The notes below the pieces were generated by a model. It made no database searches, was not told where the DNA came from, and saw only the letters and a program-made list of their open reading frames with translations. A DNA stretch of 64,000 nucleotides from Opisthorchis felineus. Taxonomy: Eukaryota > Platyhelminthes > Trematoda > Opisthorchiida > Opisthorchiidae. Every line of letters starts with the position of its first letter. Within the stretch, counting starts at the first letter, position 1. Shown in pieces: positions 49,047-61,900 of this stretch. The stretch lies in assembly GCA_004794785.1 (NCBI GenBank), contig SJOL01001578.1, positions 275,920 to 339,919 on the forward strand. Reading direction: 5' to 3'. Both the position numbers and the translations under genes were made by a program.

Positions 49047-51519
49047 GGATTTAACAGCGCATGCTTTCATCTGACCACTCAAATCCACGGCATACCCGTT
49101 CTGTTTCCACAGTTTTCAGACTGATGTTTAGAAACGACTGAAATAACATTTTGAAACGAAAGAGCGGTTGTGGTTCTTCAGCCGCGATTTGTTCAAGTTT
49201 TATTGAAATCTATCAGCCTTTTTTGACAAAGCAACAATTTACCTAGCTTTGCGTTCAAACGATATTGTGTTACTTCTACCCTAGATCAAATTGGTCTTCC
49301 AGCATGATGGCAGAAGGCCTTTACGGGCAATTTGGTGTGTGAACAACCAAGTGTGGTAGCATGGATCATGACAGCAGAAAAATTCACCGCCGAAATAGCT
49401 GGTTTAAGGGGTAGTGGAAAACACATCGACGCACATAAGTAAAGTCTCACATTCTCAGTTTACCCTTGAAGGTCACCCATTATCCAACCAAATAAAGCAC
49501 CAAAGCAAACTATGACGTTTGGGCAAAATTCCGATAACCACATCCAACCAAGTCAAACCAGCACTCCAAACGAGAACGAAAATGGAACAATAATTCTAAA
49601 ACATAATTGAGATAAGTATTATCTGTGGGGAAAGACTTTTACAAGTTGCACTGGGCTGTGTCAAACTGCGAGGATCTATTCACTATTGTTACGCATTGTT
49701 CGCCTACTGTATCTTGAATCGCCTTGTACAAAATTAAAGTTGAACATCCCTAAGGCCATAACTTTATCTTCATTTGGATTTTTACTAGGTGCGCTCATCT
49801 GAGTAATTCTTCGAGATTACTTTGAATACAACATCTCACCTCTTAACAACCTTGGTGATCTTACACCTTGGTATGTGCATAGGTATATAGCTGAGGTATA
49901 TCAAAGTTAACGAAAACAGCAGCCAACGCTCCCTCATTCTTAATATGGGAAAACTTGTGTAATTACTTGAACATGTAATTGGATATTGGTTAAAAATGTA
50001 TAATTATTTTGTAAATGCGCAGCTGATTCGTGGTCAATTATATGACACCTATATTCCCTTCTTACAAATCAAAGTGGATACTTATCGAAAGCAAGCGAAT
50101 ATACACAGTGCAAACAAGGAAGCAAAGCCAAGTACTGGATGATTGGTCCATTAAGTGCTTCAAACTCACACCTATAGTTTGTCGTTTTATTGCTCGAATG
50201 TTGTTGTTAAAGGCACATCTTGCTTCCTTCATACTCCTTGCGATGCTGGAATTCGAGAATCCCCGTCTTGTGTGCCCTATACTTTCCAAAGGGCTGTGAA
50301 CTTTCAGTAGCTAGGATTTCGTATCGCTATCTGACTTTTTGTAAAAGGCCAATAGAAGCGTGGATGTATTCACCATGTGTGGTATCTCTGGAAGGACCCT
50401 GGAGTACTCCAAGACTTAGAATGATTAACGTTAAATAGTTGCAAACTAGAACAAGCGAATCCGAAGACTAATGAAACCGGCTGTCTAAAATTTGTTTTTT
50501 TTTGGCTCAGTTAGATATTCAGCTACGGCCGGCTCAGCTTAGTTTTTCATGGAAATGCGAACATAAATATTTTTAGGAAAAACCGTGTTTGCTTGAAAAG
50601 CTTTGTTCACATAGAGGGTGGGGGGGCTACAAATCAACTAAACTGTGAACAAGCAAAAGAGACTGTATTTCCGAAGGTAAATAAAAAGATGCCCCTTCCG
50701 TTTGCAAAAATGATGTTCTGCATAAGTTCTGGTTTGTTTAACGAATCATCAGTGATATCAGACGCAAAAGCCTAGATAAACTCGTCCAGCAATACTTCTA
50801 AACTGTCGACTAAAAAGCGGAAGCTGTATACGGTTGGTGGAAATACTGGTTAACCGCAAATAATCAAATATTCATTAAAGTTACTGGAAACGATACTGGA
50901 AACAAATTTGAACAGGCAAGACGTAATTTTCCGAGTTTCTTGTTATTGAGCACAGAACGGGCTCCATAAAACTCGTAAGTAACTATAACACTTAAACGGG
51001 ATCGCTTGTTATGTTCAATGAGTGAAAGAGGCTAACTGAACAAATTTAAGAGGCCGTGTGAAAATCACGATATGTTATTTTGCGTGTATCGTTCTCAAGC
51101 CCAAGATTATCAAGGTAGGCTGCGCTTAAAGAGTCAAGGTTTTCGTCTGCTTCGGAGGTTGTTTTTTGTTTATAGTTGTTGGTTTGTGATCAACTGGTTT
51201 CCAAGGGCTACTTGTGGAATAATTGTGGACCAATTTTTTCAAACTGAAAACAATAGCTGCACTGGGAAGGTGCTTTTTGGAAGATTACGGGGTGAGGTGA
51301 ACTATTGATCATTTAATGATATTTCTCAAATTCCAATTCCCAGTGCAATATTTTTGCTTCTTACAAAGTAACGCAGACATTTCTGCACCGAGAAGGTTCA
51401 GATATGTTAAGGCCCTCTCAGTGGGTTATTTGGTGAGCTCATCCACCATTACAAGGCGATCGGACTATAAGAGAACCAAGTTAGAATTGATTCATCCTAA
51501 CTGAGAAGCTATAACACAT

Positions 51520-51700
51520 TGCGCCTGGTCAGTGGCCCATTCGTGGTCAAACCAATCGTCGTGCATCTCATGTGTTAGATGTCGGCTATTCACAATAGTT
51601 CGGTCGTGTAGGTAACGTCGGCATCTTTCAAAATTTGCCCTCAGAGTACAGTCTTTGTGCCCCTTTTGTAACTTAGGAAATTGTGCCGCACATACGTTTG
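51520..51700 (-). mobile_element. possible LINE fragment (linker between endonuclease and RT)
   Basis: A minus-strand frame reads CRRYLHDRTIVNS and then HDDWFDHEWA (51537-51563). Intact flatworm-type LINE polyproteins carry RRQHQDWFDDNDA at the corresponding place between the endonuclease and RT domains, preceded by an LRDTVQS segment. Only this single block is visible and flanking LINE sequence was not found, so the match may be chance. Confidence 0.28.
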
Positions 51701-52820
51701 AAAAATAGGAAAGCAATATGCTGCATGTCTGAAAACCGAACCACAAAGGACTTTTTGCACGCTATGGAAAACGTACCATCTTTGTATTGGGCCGACAACA
51801 TTTTTACGTGTGTTGATGGGGTGAATAATAAGCTGCTTGGTATGTATAATTTTTTGCGTGGTGCTTGTTAAACCAAAAGTCCTGAGATTTCGAGTTTTGG
51901 TGCACTTTTGCTTTGGTTTTTCTCAGTACTGTAAGCCACACACAATATCCTACTGCCTTCAGTGGATTGATTTCACAGTGAAGGCCGTCCGAATAAGTTA
52001 TTTAGATTTTCACATAAATGCAACTATTTTCCAACCTGTTAATTTTGGCATGTATTATTCAAACCACTCGCTTTCCTTTTTACTTCTGAAGGCATTGCTT
52101 CACGTGACTGGTAGGATAGCGCTCAAAATACTTGTGTTGTATATGAAAAAAAATATTTTCTCTGCTCCATTCAAAGATAAAGGTTTCCTATTGCGATTGT
52201 TCAAAGGCCTCATAAATGCTGTCTTTGTTTAAATGGAAACCACAGACGATGGTGATGTCTTTTACTACCCTTCAGAACATTGTTGATTCTTCTTTTTCTC
52301 TCTGATTAGTAATCTGTAGTGTTTTGTTTTGTAACCACAGCTTTGTCCGTTGGTCTCCACCACCCTCGCACCTACAAGCGCTTTATCTAACCATGTGTTC
52401 TGGCTACATCGAAAAACGTACTTTTCCGCGGCAAACGGCAATCTTGAATCAGCTCCTGCGTTTAACTGGTGCTCTAAAACCACGTTAATGAGCGCTGTAC
52501 GCCCGCCAAACGAAATTTCATAATCATAGTTTCCTATGCGCTTCCAATACCAAAATAATGGGAACTTGTCTTGTTACTGATCACCTGCAACTGAGCGACG
52601 GGACATCAAAATTGTTTGGTCGTCACTGACATTTTGGATTTATACATCAGCTAATTATAAGTTCTACACACCATTTAGTCCCGGCCCAATATAATCTGGT
52701 GCAAGGACGTCATCCCTGGTGATCCGTCCAGAGGTTATACAGCGGAAAGCATTGCGGTTAAAAAGATTTTCTTCGAGGATCTAGTAGAGCCCTTGTATAA
52801 TGTGGCAGAATGCAGTAACC

Positions 52821-52990
52821 AGTAAAGTAAAGTGCAGTGCAGTGCAGTACAGTGCAGTACAGTGCAGTACAGTACAGCACATTACAGTACATAGTAAGGT
52901 GTAGTACGGTACAGTGTGACGTGCTGCAACAAAATGTGGTGTAGTTAGAATAGCATATCATAGTATACTATAGTGTGGTGAAGTTCAGCG
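52821..52990. repeat. AGTRC pentamer minisatellite
   Basis: Fourteen tandem pentamers, mostly AGTGC and AGTAC, run in register from 52821 to 52890. They then decay into related GTAGT/GTGTA/GTACG sequence to about 52990. The 67-codon minus-strand frame across it, rich in Cys, Tyr, Thr and Leu, is a product of the repeat. Confidence 0.92.
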
Positions 52991-55900
52991 CGGTGTAACA
53001 TAACACGCCAAGAGATAACTGGCGCCCAACGCATTGATGGCGTTGCATTGACCGGTGGTACAACGTTTGTAAATAAATATCCCAGCTGCACGGTCAGACC
53101 GGTGACCACCTAATAAATAAGTAACGCAGTACGTCATGACCGGCAATAGGTATTTGGACCCCGATGAAACACGAGCTCAATTTCAAGTATGGTACAGTGG
53201 TACATCGCGTTTTTGATGAATGAACAAGATTCCTGGCAAATTAACCTACTATACCACAATGTTATTGGTCTAAAAGTAAAACTTGTTGTTCGTATGATCT
53301 CAGGGGGAGGCACATGCTCTCAAACCACTGAAATTGGTGTGGCTTCATGTACCCTGTGGCTAGGTCGCTGTATGTGTCTGTCAATATCTCTCAAAGAAGT
53401 ACCATATAGTAATCGGTCACTGCGAATTTCATAAAACTGTATGATTAACATGCAACAGATTGCTTCCTAGTCTGAAAGATCCACAACAGTGCCAGTCATG
53501 AATAATAGGCTGGTAAGTACAGTAACCAACATGATAAACGGCGTCAAACGTAACCTGAAAAATCTGTCGGCAAATAGAATTACCGGAAATATTCAACAAA
53601 TCTACCAGTTCGAACAGGGTACCGGCAAAAGATAGATGAAAGATTTTGAGTTCCTTGCACAATAATCTCTTAAATGAGGCAAAGAATCGGGTCTAAATGA
53701 GGCAAAAACTCCACACTTAACTTTGGTCCTCTAAGACCAATTACGGCAGGATATTTCATGGATATTTCACGAGTAGGTATATCACTTCTTATCATAAACA
53801 TATTAAAGTACATGTGCTGAATTTCGGCTCCCTGTTGTGAATTCAAGAGTCTGGGTAATCATACATCAGTAAAACCTTGTGGACGCAAAAATGTGAAATT
53901 ATTGAATCCGTGGATGACAGTTTTACCCACTTATGGACAACTGCTTACCCAATACTCCTTAGTGACAGGAACGCTTGGGAAGTAATTGTGGTATAAAGTT
54001 AAAGGAAGTGTGACAACGACAACTGTATATTGTGAGCCACAAACAGGCTATGCTTTATGTTATATTTTTAATTCTTCCTAATTGTCCTAAAATAATATCA
54101 AATGTTTTTTTCTTCAAAACTTGCTACTTCGAAGGCAGCGCAAAAAAGCTGAGGCAGACCGTCTACAATTGAACCTGCTTTATAAGGCACCCTGGTTTGT
54201 CTTCGGGGTTTTTGTCGGGTTATTGTGGAATGTTTCTGTAGAAATTCTACTGTTTTACTGAAAAAAGAACGCTACACCATCAACAAAAGCAGCTCCGTGG
54301 GTTGTTCAACACTTCGGGTTTTAATAGTTTGAATAGTTCTTACTCCTTCAAAAAGTCACATATATAGACTTCTACCAAATCGGCTCCGGGCCTAACGCTA
54401 AACACCTGAATAGAGACAGGGGACATAGCAGTCGATATATTGAAACGTATCCTGCGCATCATTAGCCAGCGGTTTTCACACTGTGTAAAGTGGGGTTTCA
54501 TAATAATGCTATTTGCGACGCCTGAAGGGAGTAAAGCATATGTTCAGCTATATATTTTATCATTACCGCCGTGTTCATTTTGTCAGCCATACCCCAGGTA
54601 GGCAATAGCTTTTTAGTAGTGGGTACATTCCCCACAGCGCACACTGACCACTACGTGAAGCAACATTTTTTACTGAGGTAATGATGTACACCAGGATTTT
54701 ACTACACCAAACAGTGGCTAGCGCCAAATATGCATAGATATCCGCAACAGTGTAACTGACTTCAGCCTCTTAGTTTGTTCACGGAAAAAACTGAAGACTA
54801 CGTTCCAAAAACCATACACATAGTAAATTTCGAAACCTCTGTGGGCTTCTAACACCCTTTAATTTGACCCTTACTTAGACATCAAAAAAAAGCGAACTGT
54901 GTGCTAAATGGCTGAAACCCGTGAAAACGCTTTTGTGAATATTCGAGCTTCTGCTAAAAATCATGGAATCGGCTTGTCTACTGTTCGATGCATCTGCGAG
55001 CAGGAAGGAATAGCTACTCTTGGAATGTAATTGCATTTGGACTATTTTTTGCTTTTTCTCACTGCCTTCTGTGTTTTTCAGTACAAATATGCACAATTCC
55101 AAAATTCATTAATTAGCTGGAACGAATGGGCATATGGGGGTTTCCTCTGTGAATTTCGAGCAGATAAGTGACGTCAGAAATTTGAGTGGCAAGCCTTGTG
55201 TCGCTGTTTGTTGTTAGCCTCGGTTATCTGCTGATAGTTTCTATACTCGATGCTTTACTTTAAAGTGTATATTGTACAGTCCCTTGCGTTTCATAAACTT
55301 ATAGGAGGTAAATTCAATAATGCAGTACGCCACGGGGTTCAAAAAATGACACCTCTGCTCCACAGTTACCCTAACCTATAGAAAGAAAAGACCTCGATTG
55401 CAGGGAAAACGTGTAGTCACTTGGATTCATCATAATCATTTATAGACCAAGTGCTCAACTCATTAGTACTTAGTCTGTGTGAAGGATATATTTTTCATAA
55501 CCTCATCTTTCCCCGCTTCACTCAGACCTTAATAAGACCATGTACCTGGGCCACACATTTTTGTCAATACAGAACTGGGCAACACTGATGGCCTGTTCAT
55601 ATACTCGACTAAGTGCCCGTGCCATTAGTTTTTGTGCTTGTTCAAACCAAGAAGAACAGACATTTGGCAGGAGATAAACGTCTGTTCTGTTCAACCCTTG
55701 TAAATAAGGAAGCCATGCCAGGGTCGCCCAGTGGATGGCAACAAGGGAATGTGTGCGGGCTAGGCTTGCACGGGCCAAATCCTGCTACCAGGGAACAAAC
55801 GGAATTGCTTCAATGTCTTTGATCTAAGTAGAGCCACAACTCACTGTATTTACTCTCTAGGTTCCCGAAACAAGTATTCAGAGTGCAACAATGACCGTCT

Positions 55901-58900
55901 GAGTAAGAAGGTTATAACCCAGTTTGTTTTGAAGTAACGAATTCTGTTGAGGGAGTTTACTTTCACTTGCATGAAACTTCATTTTGTCCTCATTTTGAGG
56001 CTCCTTATTTTCTTCCCTCGCAATTGCCATACGAATAATGAGGTAGACGTCTGTGATATGTACTGATTTTACTGATTGGAGTATGACAAGAGCCCTTACA
56101 CGAGAGTTCTCGAGGTCATAGCAGAAATAAGCTTCTCTGACACTCGAAGCTTAACTTTATGCTTAGGATATCAAAAAATAAACATGCAATTCATCTATCA
56201 GAGAACGTGTGACAGTAAGCTGTTAAATCTCATTAGACCAAAATCTTAAAGTGCATCAATCCTAGGAAATAGTAGTGTTATACGCGAAGCTAAACGATGA
56301 ATGTGCTACTGTCAAATCACTCGAATGCTTTTCGTCCTCAATATTTAGCAAACCACCAGGGAACCGGGATTAAATGTCCCCGCACAGACGGATAGATCGT
56401 GGCCAAGGGAAACGGCGCTTAGAAACTGAAAGCAAGCAAAGCTAAACATCCTTTATTGCACAGTCTGTGTAAGAAATGCTGGTAATTTCAGCATTTTTAT
56501 TTCGGTGAAATAGATACAGACTTCAGCGCATACCCTAATGTACACGAAAGGCTGCGGCCTAAGCAGTGCTAAAACTTCCGAGAAAATATTTTCCCACGCT
56601 TACAGAAAGTTTGTTTTAAAAAAAAGAAATAAAAAGCGTTTTGTGCACATTCCGCAGATGTGAGCTTCTTTTGAAGAGATAGTCGGTTGAAAACTTTTTT
56701 CACTATTTTTTTTACTAATTCGTAGTGAGCAGTAAGTGCAACGTGCATAACGCGGTTCACAAAAGGGGGTGTATTTTACTGGCCAGGATGTTAATTCTTG
56801 GTTCAGCCATATTATTTCTGATTTAAACGAGAGTAGCATGCTTCGTGTGCAGCCGACTTTTTTGACAGCAGGAAGATTTATGGTTTGAACAAGGTCTGTA
56901 AAACATAACTCTGCCTTGCAAAGGGGAGTAACAACATGAATATATGCAGCGATCACATGCCATACCGGAGAAACAGGAACCTGCCTGACAGTGACCGCCT
57001 ATTTTTGACATCTACCTACTAAATAGGTAGGCTTGTAACAGACAAGAAAGAGGTATTCCACCAGCCAGAATATTATTATTCTCAGAATGAATAACAGGTA
57101 CCCTAAATGTTAACTATAAGACAGAAGTCGAGTGTCGGATGGATCATTTGTCCACAAGCTCACCCATCGCTTGATTTTAGCAATCAAACAAACTTTACGT
57201 CATTTCGTGAGAACCATCTTGGTAATTACTGTTTGCTGCCTCCAAGCCTTTCAAACGAGCTCCTTGTATAGCTTTTACGAAAGATCTCCTGATACAGCCT
57301 AAATAATCACTTGATAGTCGTTGAGATTGTTGCGGAAAAAATACGATATAGAAATCCCAGAATATATAACGAAAAATAAACAACACAACCAGCACAACCG
57401 ACTCTACTTGCCGAAGCTGAAACAGCGGTCTATGGAGTGGGACACAAATCACCCAATAAACAGTGATTTCTGGAACATGTCTACTAGGTTTAGGTGAAGT
57501 CCACATTGTAGTGCAACGCCGTTCGCTCAAGAAAAGTGGAAAGTTCGAAATATGGACACTTGCATGCCCACTGTGGATTACTACAAACCAGAGCTCATAT
57601 GCAATAGCCACTCAGTAAGATGATTCACACGTACTAATACACGCAGGTATATCGCATCGGAGACAAACCTAATTAGGGCCTGACGCCAGCTTCAATTAAA
57701 AACACTGTCAGCTGCTTTTCAGAAGAGATGGTGAGACATGGTAAATAACTGTAAAATAATACAGAACGCGTATTAATTGCACATTGGTTTCCACAGTCCT
57801 GTTTATGCTCCAGAACGCCGATGTTAGCTCGTCCACATTGTTCAGACTGACTTGGTCCTGCTGACCCACGACGGGTAGCGAACATGCTGAGACACGATCT
57901 TTAGTCACGAGACATTTTATGGTTTTACTAATGGCCATTCTTATTAAGTACTAGATAACCAAACCCTTGTGGGTCTCCACTGCATATACGGGTTAAACTG
58001 CATTATTAATCATCCGAGTCTTTTTCTGTAATTGCTAAATAGCGATTAAAATGAAACCTCGCTTCACCTTTCAGCAAGATTTTGTACACGGCATTCAGAA
58101 GTAAGTACAAACGCTGTACCAATAGCCAAGATCCAACGTTTGGTTTTGCATGAGAACCATAAGGCACATTCGCAGCAAGTAACAATGTACCTCCAAAGTG
58201 TCCAGGAGCAGTCGTGTATTTTGAGAACATCAGAGGCTATACTCTACAACCTACAAGTTAAAACGTCGAAAGCATAATAAAGCATTCTTTTTCGTTTAAA
58301 TCCTGAACGTTTTAGGCTGTTTTTCTGGATATATACCATGAGTGAAATTTTAAGACAGTTAAAATTACTAATTGTACTGACACTTGAAAAGAAAAAAGAC
58401 AGCCGTGGTGTAACTAGACTAGTACCGGTTCGGAGGCTGCAGTAAAACATTTGGTATTGCAAACCATCGTGTGCGAGAACGTCTTGCCTGGTAGACAGAA
58501 TCAAATGAAAAAACAGTTAACATCCTTGCACATGGGCATCAGCGTTAGAAAGTGATCTTAATTAAGCCGCTGAACAGTGTATCACATATCAATCGACCGG
58601 CCCAAATGGAATCACACTTTCGGAAATTATCTTTTCCGGACTATGTCGTCATCGAATTCTGACTTGCCCCGATTAGGCTGCGCCCATCAGATTACACCAA
58701 AGACATCAAGGCATCATAGACGGTTCATTGATGAGGCACGGTTCCATTTATTCATCTTGTAATTTCAGTTAGTGCTCAGGGGATAATCACGAAATCTATG
58801 CATAGCAAATTTACTACGTGGCAGGTTTCTGGATGGATTTTTTGGGAAATAATGTAACACCAATCCAGGCTGAAAATATTTCACATCTACGTGAATGAAA

Positions 58901-61900
58901 ACTAGTGATTAAGTATATTTCCTTACAACCAGTTTTCAGACCGCCGCTGCTCTTAATCGCAAGAGTCGTCGTTGTTTATATTTCTCCCATAAGATGACGA
59001 ATTAGTGGAAATTCAGAGAAAGTAGACGGAAAGATTGTGCTCAATGGGGGAGTGGGTGTGGCTGTCTGCTAAATTTGGCCACCCAGGCCACCAGCGAGTA
59101 TACATGTAGATTAGTAGATACGTGGATTGATTCGTAGCTATATGTGTTGAATTCAGATAGCCAGATAGATCACTCATCTTCTGACATAGAGTAGCAACAA
59201 AGGTACGGATGACTTCGGTAAATGAACACGGGAAGGAAATGTCGGTACATTCGAGCGACCCGTTGATAGTGTCAGTCTTGAAACTGGTAGTTTCATAGAT
59301 GCTTTTGAGATTCCAACCCTCATGGAAGCGAATTGAGTATGGTAACATCATGGTTCCTCAACTGGGTCCAATAAAATTGATGAAGCACACGACTGACCGT
59401 ATGACGTATCAGTTGCCGGCTACCGTTGTTCTTACAGTAGTCGGTTAGACCTGCCTCTATCGGATTATTAAATTTCTAGTCTGCACATACAAGCTGTTGA
59501 CCTCAGCGAACCAGAGGGATCAATACAACTCTACCCTTCATGTTTTCACTTGTCAGCGGTGAACTTATGCAGTCTGTGCCATTAGCGTCAGTCGATAACG
59601 GCTGAGTTATGGGCGCCGGTTTTGTCATTTGTGTCAAACACGCACTAGTTTTAAGAACTGTTGGCACAAGCCTATTTTTCTACAATTAATCTATTGTTTC
59701 CCGTAAATGTGTTTCATTCATCACGGCCCAGTTTTGTCCAGTTTTGTCTCCTAGAAAAACAAACTGGTATATTATGAAGGATACCACAGAAAATCCAGCC
59801 AGCTTGCGCTGTGAAGACTCACAGGTCGTACAAGTTTATTTTATTCGTTGGTCCCTTCATCTGTTTAAAACACGCTTGGTGAGTTTTGGGAAATGGACAT
59901 TGAGTTGCGTGACATCATTTGGACTGTGCTTTGTGGCCTCCATATGTCCTAGCAACGACGTTTGTGTCCTTGATTGTCCTGGCGTGCACAACTCAACCCG
60001 GACACACAATGCTGACCTTACAAAACGTGATTCACCATTTACATTGCTGAACCTCCTACATGTGTTCCTCATATCCCAAGTTTCCCGCTGATGGCATCTA
60101 GTGCTGGCAGAATGCATCACGGGAGTGAACACAGCCCGAAGGTTCTAGGTGGCTTCCGAAAATGGCTTAGTGCCAAGTAGTAGTAGTTGCAACTGATGGT
60201 TTGTTAATGGTCCGTAAAATTGCACCAATAGAATAGCCTGCCCATTGCTTAGAAAATGTTAGATGTCAGTGAATGCAACTTCCAGCAAAATGGCATGAAT
60301 TTCCGGCTTCGGCCCCAGAAATCTTCTTACCGTGAGATGCCCTACTTTAACACGCTTGTTATTTGGTTAGTTTATTATTCACTAGCTCTTGATGAAAGTC
60401 GACCAGGGATTCAGGGAGTGAATGAGTTTATTTAATGTGATACTGCCTCATAGTTTTTAGAGGGCCAAGTACAACCCTCTGCCACATGTTGTTGTTCATA
60501 ATGATGTGACTGATATATGGATAAAGGGTCTGACAAACAATCGACCTCCTTATCAAATTGTACAGTGTTCGATTTAGAACAGTTGTCCTTGCAGGTTGCT
60601 GACCGACGAAATCTTTCATGTAATAAGCAGGAAGTAATATGTTAACCAAAAATCCATCAAATATGATAAAATGCTTGTCAATTCGCGAAACAGCTTGAAA
60701 TGTAAGCCTAACTAGTTAGGCACTGTTATCTCAGTCACTTCCATGTGGGTAGTCTGTCCCAGTAAGCCAGGCAGATCTCCAGCGTTAATGGTCTAATGAG
60801 AAGACGTACAAGTTCCCAAATTTTCTAGCGGTAATTTCACTATTTTTTTGTCATTGGTGATTAGAATGGTTCAAAAATCTGCCTATTAGTCTCTCCTCGT
60901 CTTTTTTAATCAAAGGAAAACCAATCAAAACTCTTTTGAGTGTGTTCACTAACTACTCAGTATTCCGTCTGCTGGTGATTTTCCTGATTTTACTACTTAG
61001 GCTGTTTGGATAACTTTTGCACCACTGACTCATAATTATCATATTGTACTTATCATTCATAAAAACCCAAAGTCCATGGTCTGGCAAATTTCTGGTCCTC
61101 CTTGAGGTCCATAACTGGTCATTTGGCCATTCATCTAGTAGCCCGATTCATATCAAATTTCGATGCACGCACAAGTCCCACTTGGATGATTCCCAGCTGA
61201 TATTTGCAATGCTTTCCATTAATAATGATGTGTCCGAAGGCAGTTTCGAACATTTTTGCATTCCCTCACTTTGCTTTAATGAGCTAAAATTAAATTTAAA
61301 TCCACTGACTCTGCGAGTATCACTTATTTAAAATGGCTGGAATATTCAGAGAACCTTATAGACAAGATCTTGATGACATTTGACGACTAAAGTTATGTGC
61401 ACAAATGACTACCAATCTGTAGTTCCAACTTTTCATGTGTTGTATTTTCATGTGAATGAAGCACAATTCCGGTTAGGCAGATTGGAGCATCAGAATATCC
61501 AGGAAAGTCGTTCGCATATGTTGTACGCAAATATGTTTATTCACACACCACAAGTTTCTTTTCACGTTTGTTTTTCCGTCATGAAGAATCTAGGAATTGC
61601 AACGGTACCGTGACACTTTGGCAACCAGTGAACCATACACAACCTATCCCACATCGTTCATCTCGACAGCATAGTATCGTATATTATGGGAGACATGCAC
61701 AAATACACTCCTCATGAACAAACGCTTCCTTCTGGAGACCCATAGTGCTCACACTGCCCTATGGCCAAGCTTCTGAATGGAAAATTTCGGTTAAGGGTAC
61801 CAGCTGTCTTTAGCCGCATGTGTCTTTCACCGGTCAACATCAAACTCAGGCAAACACAAGCTACACACATCTTAATGTTGCGTGCATCTTCTATTCTAAA

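Noticed and set aside
52758..52961. Cys/Tyr/Leu-rich minus-strand frame
   Set aside because: It is the translation of the pentamer minisatellite.
57195..57611. 138-codon minus-strand frame with a hydrophobic segment as a membrane protein
   Set aside because: Length is within chance expectation, only one hydrophobic run is present, and no family resemblance or transcription signal was seen.
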